Assembly: GCA_026936325.1 (NCBI GenBank)
Contig: JAPTHN010000088.1
Coordinates: 124,001-188,000 of the forward strand
Source of the DNA: Platynereis dumerilii
Lineage: Eukaryota; Annelida; Polychaeta; Phyllodocida; Nereididae
Reading direction: 5' to 3'
DNA length: 64,000 bases
The notes under the pieces were generated by a model, which saw only the letters and a list, made by a program, of their open reading frames with translations, searched no databases and was not told where the DNA came from. Made by a program: the position numbers and the translations under genes. Shown piece after piece: positions 24,701-36,700 of the stretch (position 1 is the stretch's first letter; the number at the start of each line of letters is the position of its first letter).

Positions 24701-27700
24701 ACTATCTAACTGATATAGATACCTTCCATTAACAAGAAATGCCTCTAACAGGAAAGAATCATATATTGGCTGGTCCACTAAGAGAAACAAAAGTGACTGA
24801 AATTGACAAGACGGCGGAGAATGTTGCGAGAGCTCTTCTTCTGAAAGTATATACAATTCTAAGATCACAAAGTACAGAAAGGAGAAAACTAAGTGTATAG
24901 TTAAATTCCTCATGCAAAAAAACCCTGTTTGGTCTTTTAAAGTGCTCTGATAACTCAATTAGGAGCGGAGATAGGCATTTTTTCAATTTTCGGTAGCTCG
25001 TCGGAGGCCATTTTGTTTTTATGCAAATGAGGGGGTTCATCCCAATATTTTTCTTGGGAACATCTTTCATTTGAAAGAGGACATTCTCGGGAACATTTTG
25101 GTACCACACTCATACATTCCTGGGGGGGCTGCAGGGGGGGTCCCGCTGGCCCCCGGACTACATAGCATTTTTGCTTCATCTGATTGGTTTAGAAACAACA
25201 GGACGTCACACAGCTAATATATCAAACGTAGCAAGTATATGCATTGCATTGATTCCTCACAGTCAACTGTGAATGACCAGAATCGCATGGTGATGAAATC
25301 ACCTGTAAACCCTGGTAAACTTTGACCGAAGTAATTAGTAAACATTTATTTTTTGCAGGTTTGTTCACCAGTTCATTCATCGTTTTAATGTGAGGGAGAG
25401 GAATGTTCATTTTGTGGAAGTGGTGACATTTCTCATAAAAGAAGGAGCCGACCCTTTTGAGCTTATTGAAGGGACAGCTTTCTTCTCCTTATTCCTTCAA
25501 AAGATTGATGAGCTTCTCGAAGGGCCAATCGATACAGATTCTGATTCAGACTCAGATTCAGACTCAGATTCAGATGCATCAAGTTTCTCCTCGTCATTGA
25601 CACCCTTGGTTACAACTTTCTTGAAAGAAGTATTCTCAAAGAAGGAAGATGAGATTGTGAATGAAGTGATCAAGTCTGTCCCTTGTGAGAGTTTCCAAGG
25701 AAATTCCAATGATTCTTCCATTGTTAAGGAACTCATTGTGGAAAACTGTTTACAAAAAATTGAGATGCATCCTGCTGTTTGTGACAATATTGATGGTGAA
25801 GGGAGAACTCCACTTCACAACATAATGGAAAAACTTTTGGTTGATGGTTTGTGGAAAAGAATACCAGACTTTGTCACTGGAAATGATAGCATTTGGAATC
25901 TCTTGTGTCTGTTAATAACTGGGAATAATGTATGCAAGAGAGACAAAGACAAAGTGACTCCCTACAACTGGTTTATCTTGTGGCAGGAATCATTGGCATT
26001 CCATGATGTATTAGATAAAGAAAAGTTAATGAAGAAGCTTGAAGATATAAAGAAACTTTTCCTGGAAAGGGGAGCAAATGAAGAGGGTGATGCTCATCAG
26101 CTGAGCATTCTTCGGTAAGTGTAACTCATGACAAATAGTTTTTCTATGGCTTTGCAAAACTATGACACATGAAGTTAATTAAGTTGGTGTAAACTGCCAA
26201 TCAGCTGAAACCATTTTTATCTCCGTTTTGATTAGACTAATTTTTATCAAATTTCTAAAATGATCCGCTTTATTTACTTTTTTTTTAAATTCAGAAACGT
26301 AGGTTTAAAAGACGATAAGTTGCTTATCATGTGTATATACTGGCCTTTGACTGAATTTCTGCAGCCATTTTGCTTATTGGAGCAACACACATACAAATTG
26401 AATAGGATTGGTCCCAATTTGAACACTGAGTAACTCCAAATTTGAGAGTCAGTTCCAGGGTCAGGTAAGCCCAAACTTTAAGAGAATTGAAGTAAATGAA
26501 AAATTATAATTATATTCGCGCAGCGAAACGGCCAAAGGCCGTTGAGCGAAGCGAATTGAGTGCAAGAGAAGACTAAAAAATCTGTGCAGTGATGGTCTCA
26601 ACATCAACAGTCCACAGTTTGGAATTAGGTCAAGTGGGTCCAGCTTCTTATCAATGATTTAGTTTCGTATTTAACAAAACATAACATATTCATCTTCAAA
26701 AGTGTCTTAAAAATTCAATTTTCTCTAGTAATATATCCTGTACCAATAATTTTTATGAAATAGTTAATTATTAGCATTGACAAGCTAAATCAAATTATTA
26801 ACATGTGATTCATTTAATTTCAATCAGACAACAGGAAAACATAACAAAATTAAAGTTACATAATCTTATAAACTGATGATTATGTAACAGTGAACAGATA
26901 ATCTACATGCAATGTTATTGTTTTTGTATTACTATATATTTATACTATTATGTAATATCAACAATCTAACATAGACTTGACTTTGGCAGCTTTCAGTGCT
27001 GTCTGCCTTTTTTCCAATTATTTGATATATATATCTATCTATCAATTTATCTATCTATCTGTCAGCCATTATATCTATCTGTCTATCTGTCTATCTATTT
27101 ATCTCTCTATTTGTCGATATATTTATCTATTTATCTATTATATTTTTTGTCTAGTTTATCTTGCTTTTCTACATTTTTCTCTGTCTTTCCATGTCTGTCT
27201 TTCTAATTTTCTGAAACAGTTACATAACTCCTTTCATACATTGAATATGAAATAAACATGAAAGTTATGGTAAAACTATAAGTCCTACAAAAACTTTTTA
27301 AAGTGCTGCGTGAATTTCATGGCAGTGCCATTTACATATTATTCGCGCATTTAGCCCTAGAGAGGACCTAAAAATCAGTGCAGTGATGGTCTCAACATCA
27401 ACAGTCCACAGCAGGAAATTAGGTCAAGCGGGTCCAGCTACATATGAATGATTCAGTTTCGTATTGAACAAAACATCACATATTCATATTCAAATGAGTT
27501 AAAAATTCAATTTCTCAATTAATATATCCTATACAAATACTTTTTATGAAGAAGTTAATTATTAGCCTTGACAAGCTAGATTAAATCATTAACACGTGGT
27601 TCATTTCATTTCACAACAGACAACAAGAACTTTTAAGTGCTGCGCAGATTTCATACCTGGGCCATATACCTATTACTACATTAACAGGCCAAAAATTGAT

Positions 27701-30700
27701 TCGATTGTCGCTCCTCATTTGGTCAGTTGCAGCTATCTATTAGGGCACTTGTCACAACACCAGCTGGGGGGAGGTACCAAATTCTTGTGTCCTGTAAGGA
27801 CACTTTTCACATATGTGTCTGACACACAATCTACTAAACCAATAACAAAGAGAAAACAGTCTGTGATTGCTCGGGCTCATGTGCTGTCAAGTGGGTCAGT
27901 GGTGGGTCAGTGGTGGGTCAGTGGTGGGTCAGTGGTGGGTCAGTGGTGGGTCAGTGGTGGGTCAGTGGTGGGTCAGTGGTGGGTCAGTGGTGGCATCCCT
28001 CTGGTGGCTGTCTCGGTGGCACTCCTTGTGTCCAGAAAGCTGTGGTTCAGCACTGTTCTTTCCTTTTTGCAGGGAAAGAGAAATGGAAGGGCTTCTGAAG
28101 AAATCAATCAAGTTCCACATGCACATGAATTATCAACTGGACAGGAGGGTTGAAAGAACAAGTGAGGAGCTAGTTGCTGAATTGAGGGATGTGGAGATGG
28201 ATGTGGAGAGGATAAGAGATCTGAAGAGCAAAGGTTGTGGAGAATGCATCACACAGTTAACTAGGACAGATGACTTTAAGGAGTTTGCCAAGCACCACAT
28301 GGAGATACACAATGACAGGATTGTTGAAATCTCAAGGGGTATATTGCATGTCATGACTTTTGATGGCAATGCTCAGGATATCTATGAACTTTTTTTACAC
28401 CCCCGGCATTTGTTCCAGGTGAACTATTATGCTGTGTTTGATATGCTCAAACTGTGTCTGGACAAAGGTGCTCATCCCAGAGTTGAAGATATCTATGATA
28501 TATCATTGTTGAGCGTGGCTGAGTGCAAAACACATGATGCCCTATTAGCTGTAATCCAAGTGGTTCTACAGCTTATCAGGGCATACAGAAAGCAAGGCAA
28601 CAATGAACTAATCGAAATATACTTGAATCCATTACAAGACCAGTGGAAGGTAAGAGAGGATCTGAGAAAAGCTGCTGCTGCAGTTGTCAGAGAAGCTTAT
28701 GGTTCTCTTATTGATTGCATAAAATCTGGAAGTTCGATGAACATTCTCCTCTTCTTGAGGAAGGATGATGACGATGATAGCATTAAGAAATGCTTTGAAG
28801 AAGCAGATAAACTTCTGCTGAGAGACAAAACAGACCAACCAGTAACCAAATGGGCCAAAGAAAAAGGTATACATTATGGGTACGGAGAAGAAGATAAACA
28901 AAAAAGGCAGGATAAAGTTCTGAGAAATACATTGGTCAGGAGGAATGACAACTGGCTCAGAAGGAGTGTGCTGCACTTGGCTGCTATCTTCTGCCATGAT
29001 GAACAAGTTTTGACCCATATCCCAAGAGAACTGATCAAAAAAGTGATTAATGAAAGGGACGTACATGGAAGCACTCCCTTGCATCTTGCACACCTTTGCA
29101 GCAACCGGGCCGCCATTGAGTTTTTGGAATCTCACAATCCAACAGTATGTACGGACAACTTTGGAAAACTCCCTCAACACCTTACATATTCTGACAGTGA
29201 TGCAGATACGCAATATAAAAACAATTGCTTTAGAATTTTGAAAACTAAGTCTTCCGTTTTCGGGTATATGAGGAAAATGCTTGTCATGCCAGTCCAGGAA
29301 GGTGTCACAGTTGGAAACGATTTGAAGGAGATGTTTACAAGGATGGTGGGGAATGATGGATTCTTGAATGCTGATATATTCATGGGAGGAAGTGCAAGGG
29401 AGAAGCAGATGGGATGAGTTTGATTTGCAGATAATCACAAAAATGAGACCTTATTTTACGGGAATACAAGAATATGGACGTGATTTATTTGAGCCTTTTG
29501 CGTGTTTGAGACTCCTTGAGTACTTCGTGAAGAGGCTGGCTGAAGTTGACATGAAGGGGATTTTTTTGCGATGTGTTTCAGTTGGGATTCCATGGAAATT
29601 CATATGGGAAGGGGAAGGTATTTGCAAAGGTCTGGAGATATCTGTTGATGTTGTTCCAATCTATATTGTGGACGAAGTTTTGACAAAGAATAAGAGAACA
29701 AAAATCATAACAGACAGGGAGGGATTGATAATAAATGAAGCACCTTGTCACCTGTCACTAAGACACCAGAAGTGGAAGATTTTCGAGAGTAAAGCAAACT
29801 GGAATGAAACCATCTGCAGACATGAGTGGAACATTCTTGACAATCTACCACCAGGCTGCCGCATGGGGATCCTCATCTCCAAGGCTTGGATGGAGGTAAT
29901 CAAATTATTTTAAAGTTCCAACTATGTAGGCTTAATCCTGACCTTTGAAAGTTCATTTTGAATTATATCCATTATTACACAAAGGTCTGTTTTGTCACTC
30001 ACCAGGAGCTTTAACCCATATCCCATGGGCTTCTTCTTACCTGAGCCAGCTCGGACAGCTGGAGAAGCCCATGTATGACTATCAATTTCTTTTTATGCCA
30101 AAAGCACCAATAAGAGAATGATGCTGTATTAGATGACTGTTAAGTGATAATCCGTTAAATAAATAATAAACATAGGCTGCGCAGCAGCAAACCTTCAGCA
30201 AATAACACCTTTAGAATATTACAATAATATCATAAAATTGGTGTGTTTACGAAATTGCTTATAGGTATGCAATAGCGGTCGAGTTGTGGCCTTCAATTAT
30301 CTCTATTTGCCCGCTGCCCTGCCATCTTCCCATCTGCTTGCCAGGATTTGTAAAATCAGGAAAAGGCCTCATTAGAGTAATTTACGCATATCATGGTATA
30401 GTTTCATGCATGTATAAAAGTATAGGTTATGAGGTGTCGGTTGAAAACCAAAAAATGGAATGCTGTTATAATTTTCTGAAGTTTTTCCAATGATTCATAA
30501 AGTGTTATACGCATCAAAAAGCACTGCTACATTGCATAGGTGATTTTTTTTATAAAATTGCATTACTGTATATGCAATTGTGGACAAGTTTTGGCTCGGA
30601 CATAAAAAAATTATTTTAAATATTTTTTCTAATATTACACTATAGAATAGCGATCTGTCAGACCATGAAAAGGCACACTCAAATATCTCAAAATATTCCC

Positions 30701-33700
30701 AACAGATTTTTTTGTTTGATACATCAAAATGTTCATCTGATCTTCCTCTACATCATTGCGCTAATCGTTTTCTTGGTCAATTTTTTTAATCCCAAAGTTT
30801 GTTCAAGCTCGCTGTGTGTGAGAATTCCTCCCATTGAGTCAGCCGGGATGTACAAGTATTGGCCCAGCTGCCTGCCTTGTGGAGGAGACGAACTAAAAAC
30901 TGATCTTTTTGCAGATTCTTGACCAAACGAGTGTTGCCAATCTCCTGAAGACAGAAATTTCAACCTATGTCATCAAGAATGCCCTCATGTGGCTCCTCAC
31001 TGAAAAAACGGTAAGGACGCTTTTTGTGTTTGTTACAGTCCTCATCATATTCATGTGGAATCTAAAGTTCTTTTCTATGCTGTTGAACTGTGATGTCAGA
31101 GATGACTCTATTCTAGCATTGCAGTATGTAAATTAACTATAAGCTGTGATATCATTTTAAGCTGGGTCAGATTCCCCAGTTTCCAGCAAATGTGACTTCC
31201 TCATTCCAGCCAATGTGAATTCCCCTGAACTGAGCACTACAGTTTCAGCTCAATGTCAGAGTGAAAATTGATCTGGGAAAACCCATGCAAGTTCACCATC
31301 ACAGCTTGTCAGCCAATGTGCTGCCAGGAACAAATATGTCAAAGCCTTTTGTTTATAGCAAGTTCCATCTAAGTTTAAAGTTGTAAATTAGCAAAATTGT
31401 AGATTAATCAAACAAATATGTGGGAATTATAACAGTTGTCTACAGTGAATGCTAAGGAAGCTGCCGTTTAGTGGGATTAGACTGGTGATTACCAGAGATA
31501 GACCATTGGGATCACATATGTAGTGCTTCCTTCAATATATCAAAGTTTCAACTGTGATGCATAGTTTACTGTCAGCCGATTGGCTATCAGGCTGTAATGA
31601 TGTGGCTGCAGGGACTATATCGGATAACATGCTTACTCTGACACTGCGTTGAAACTGTGATGCTCAGTTCAGGCGGATCCTCATTTTCAGGGTCAAATTT
31701 AAATATAAAAAGTACTTTTGATATATTATTTCTCCAGAATGTTTATGTAGCCGCGGCCAAAATTGCATAAAAACTACGAAATTAGACGTGAAACTACTGG
31801 TAACAGTTGTACGAAAACTTAAGCTAATTTATGATGAAAAGAAAAATCCTTGTATGGAGATTTTGCTAGTCTGAAACAACATCTTCTCTGAATTGGCAAT
31901 CATGTAAATAAACATTAAAAACAACGACTTCGCAAAAAATAATTGTCAGATTTGCAAAAATTCGCAGGAACCAAAGACATGAATGTGTGCCAATGGACAA
32001 TTTCAAAGGCATTGTGTGTGCACCTGAATAAAGCTATTATTATCGTTTTCATAGATATGTGTTTTTCAGTTTTTACTTTGCTTTATACCAAAACTGACAT
32101 GTCACAGATTTAGTTGCATGTCTTCAAATATCACAAGCACAGATTTCAGAAAACTGATGAAATGCATTCACACGTTATTAATGTTCATTTAAATTGTTTA
32201 GCTTTGGTACCTTCACTGGTTGATCTATGCTCCAATGAACTCTAACTGAATCAAACAGACCACTTATCCTCAAAAGAGAGTAACAAAATTTTCTGAAGAT
32301 CGTGAATTCAGAAAATGTGTTGCCTTGTACTGAATATACACTGATAGCAGGAAAGGACATAATTTTATGCTTTTTTAGGTGTTGTACAATGAACCTAAAA
32401 ATTTTAAGTCAAACAGTTAATGCACAACCAAATGCGCATACAAGTCATTCTTGGGTGTAACGTGTTTGGACAGTTACTGTAGGGTACATCAATTTAAACA
32501 TACAAAATAAGATATGAGCAGCATAGTGCAGAGAGGCTGATTTCACAATAGGCCTACTGCCAATCCGACTCCGCCAATCTGACTCCGCCAATCCGACTCC
32601 GCCAATCCAACTCTGGCTTCACCCCTGAAACTTCCTGGCATGCTTCCACTTTGTAATGAATTACTTTTTAACGGTTGAAGTTCTTTTGAAACCGATAATG
32701 GTTCTGTAAACTAAGGAGTATTTGCTTTTTAGTAAGGTCAAATACACTGAACAGATCGTTTTAGACATAGTAAACAATGTTCTATTGAATATTTTGTTTT
32801 AAAAAAACTTGTAACGGCTCCACCCTTTTTAGTGGACCAGTTCGTGACACATGACCACCTGTAAGTTTAAGTACAATTGAAATTCTTCCACCAGGATATC
32901 AGCATCGGGAGATCCACAGTGTCCTTGAACAAAGTTTAGTGTTGAAAAAAATGTACGAAGAATCTGTCAACACGGCGTTGTAGTATGTGGTCTCAGCTTC
33001 GATTTGATGTAAAGATCAAAAACATCTGTTGGGAAAATTTTGAGAAAATTGAAATTTAAAATTTTTAGTTTTTCACACCCTTGATGGAAGCAAAATATTG
33101 GTTATAGATATCAAATCGCATTGTAGTGTTATTGAAACATCATAATTTATCTAGTTATACATTTAGTTACTCAATCAGGTTAAAGAATAAAAGAAAAAAG
33201 CTTTTTTTTAAATTTTTACATATTTTCCAACATTTAGGGGTGTTGCAAACTAAGTGAATCTTATAATGTGTCAAAATCAAATATAAACGTGGCCATTTCT
33301 GCTTTATTATTTATTGAACCAAAGAAAAGCGGCAAATGAACCCCCAGGGTGTGAGAAAATGTCTCTTTAACTTTATTAGCGACTGAAATTGAGATTTTTA
33401 GCATTTCACCAGTCAACATTTTTCAAGTGGTATTCACAAAAGAATCTGTTAAGTTACTGGATAATAAACAGTAGACACATGTAGAAATACCTACTGCCAG
33501 CATCTGACAAGTGTATATCTTCACCGCAGCTTTCCATTAGGGTGTTTCAGGTGCCCCCAATATTTTCCGATCCTGCTTGACCTTGGTCTGGTATTGCAGT
33601 TTATATAGTTGAAGTCACATGTAAAATTTTGGCCCATTCTATAAATACCTACCTTTACCAGAATTCACTTGAAGTTTGAATTCTGGTAAAGGTAAGTATT

Positions 33701-36700
33701 TATAGATTGGGCCAAAATTTTGAAGGTGACTTCTACTATAGGCCTATACACTGCACTACCAGACCAAGTTCAAGCTTGATCGGAAAATATTGGGGGCACC
33801 CGAAACACCCTACTTTCCATATATGTTTGAATTTGATATTTAGGGAAATCATATTTTTTGAGTGAAGTATTCGTTTAAATCTATAAAAACAAACATATGC
33901 AAGTAGCCTAATGGCTGAGATGGCCCATTCCAAATTTTACTACAATGTCTCTGTTCATATTGAAATACTGGTTGCAATTTATGGTCTTCTGAAGAATTTT
34001 TAGTGTCTTCTTTACCCGTTTTTGCCAATTGTTAAGATTATTTCATGGAATTTAATGGTTGCTGACTTCCAAAATTCAGTTTTTCAGTTGTAGCATGCCT
34101 TTGTGCTACCAACAGAGTATATTAGTCTATCAGTTAACAGATTGTCTTCCATGGTCACATAATTATTATTTGTTATCTGTGAACTTTACAAATGGAATTA
34201 GGAGATATCATAATTTTAAAAAGTTAATTTCATACCAGAAGCACTGAAATAAATATTTATTGGCAACATTATTTATTTTTCTCGACTGAAATCGACTTGG
34301 CAAATGATTTTAACAAGTTCTTTGATGAAAAGATTAAAACACTTAGGTCTCATTTGGACTCTACACATATTGAGACTGTTAATGACATTGAAACTACTGC
34401 TCATACTCTGCGACACTTCAGACGCTTGTCTCAAACTGACATTAAGAAATTAATTGGAGAAATGCCAGTTAAACACTGCCAACTTGATCCTATTCCCACA
34501 TGGCTTTTGCTTGAATGCATTGATGAATGCCTTCCAATTATAACCAAGATTGTCAATAAGTCACTCACACAGGGAGAAATGCCTCTTGAATTGAAGCATG
34601 CTTTAGTGAAACCTCTTTTGAAAAAATGTGGACTGGATCTAATCAAAAAGAATTATAGACCAGTATCAAATCTGTCTTTCCTTGGCAAACTAATCGAAAG
34701 CGCTGTTATTAAACAATACACAGACCATCTTGCTCTTAACAACCTGGATGATGAGAAACAGTCCGCTTATAGAAAATTTCACAGCACTGAAACCCTCCTG
34801 ACGAAAATCCATGATGATATAATGTTGAATATGGCCAAAGGTGAGGTAACGATGCTTGTACAGTTGGACCTTTCAGCCGCGTTTGACACAATTGATCACA
34901 ACATTCTACTGAAACGTTTGGAAAGCAGATACGGTGTTCATGATTCCGCACTATGCTGGTTTAAGTCATACATTTCTGAAAGGTCCCAGTCAGTGATAAT
35001 TAATAACAAAACATCAAACAAACTGCCGCTCAAATTTGGAGTTCCTCAAGGCTCAAAATTAGGACCAGTCCTATTTAATTCGTACATCGCTCCATTAAGC
35101 GAGGTGGCTACAAAACATCAAGTCAAAGACCAAAAGTATGCCGATGACGAGCAACTTATTCTCTCCTTTAAACCAACTTTCTTAGATCAGAGAAATGCAT
35201 TAGTTAAAATGGAAAAGTGCATTGCTGAAATCAGGAAATTTCTCCATGAAAACAAGCTTTGTAACAATGGAGAAAAAACAGAACTACTGCTCATTGGCAG
35301 TCCACACCAACTTAATAAACTCCAAGTATCATCAATCCATGTTGACAATGTCAAAATTAATGCAGCCGATCATGTAAGAAATCTAGGTGTAATCTTTGAC
35401 AAAAACATGACTATGGAAAAACAAGTCAACAAAATGTGCCGGAATGCCTATTTCAATCTGAGAAATATCTCAAAAATTAGGAAGTCATTGGACAAGGAAA
35501 CTTGCAAAACAGTAGTCAATGCTCTTGTGACTCCTCACCTTGACTATGGAAATGGTCTTCTACATGGATCTTCAAGTCGTTTTATAAACAAACTTCAAGT
35601 GGCCCAAAACTCAGCAGTTCGACTCATTCAAAAATTAAAAAAGCATGACAGTGTAAGCCAGCACTGGCTACCGATTCCAGCTAGAACACAATTCAAACTC
35701 ATGTTAACAACTTAGAAAGCAGTAAATGGAAAAGCTCCTCTGTATATTCAAAATCTGATTCTAACAAAATCTGAACAAAACTTCTATCTGAGAAGCAATA
35801 ACAAAATGCTCTTAAATGAACCAACTTCCTACAATAAAAACAAATATGAAGACAGAGCCTTTTCGCATAGTGCTCCAAAACTATGGAACCAACTCCCAGA
35901 GATTGTCAAGGCCTCAAAAACTTGTGAAGGCTTCAAGAGAAATCTTAAAACTCATCTGTTTAAGAGTTTCTACAAATAAATCCATCATGCCCAAGCGCTA
36001 CTGAGCAGTTTTAAACTGGAATTGGCGCTATATAAATGTCTATTATTATTATTATTATTATTCTTTTATGATATGAATGACAACAGTCAAAAATGCATGC
36101 TCTACATAGTTTATAGCCAATTCATTGCATTATTAATATAAAATCTGCATAGAAAGTACTAAATTGAGACTTATACACAATTAAAGAAAATCCATAAAAT
36201 ACCATGAGAAACTAAGTCCCTAAACAAAAATTTAATTTTTAAGGAATGGACAATTGAGGCAACCATGTTTCTTGAGATTTTGATTGGAGATTTTTATATT
36301 GATATGAAGAAATATACTTCGAAAGTGTTAAGACATACATCGCAAAATATGGATATAGAAATGCTGTAAAAGCCCTAGCTATGTCTTATTATTGGCTATA
36401 TAGCAACAGTGTTCTGCTACTTGACTAATGCAGTCAATTAATTAGGGATACTATGCAGGTTCAGTTTATCAGTCTCTAATTGGGTTCGGAGAATGCAGAT
36501 TTTATTCTAGCAAGTTTGTAACACCTTCGGAATGTGATATTCCTTTAAAAACCACTTAATCATGATTCTGAATTTGATCCACTGTATATGTAAGCACCAG
36601 GATGGGAAAGGAAAGCATTTCTGCGTTAACATTATCATTTTTAAAATTCTATAATGGATATTTTGCATGCAACAAGGGTGTGAAAAACTAAAAATTTTAA

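Noticed and set aside
26565-27625. Direct repeats as LTRs of a retroelement
   Set aside because: No TG...CA ends, primer-binding site or polymerase frame between them; the space holds only a microsatellite and AT-rich DNA.
28632-29438. 268-codon minus-strand frame
   Set aside because: It lies opposite the nucleotidyltransferase exon, has no splice or start support, and its sequence is a shadow of the coding strand.
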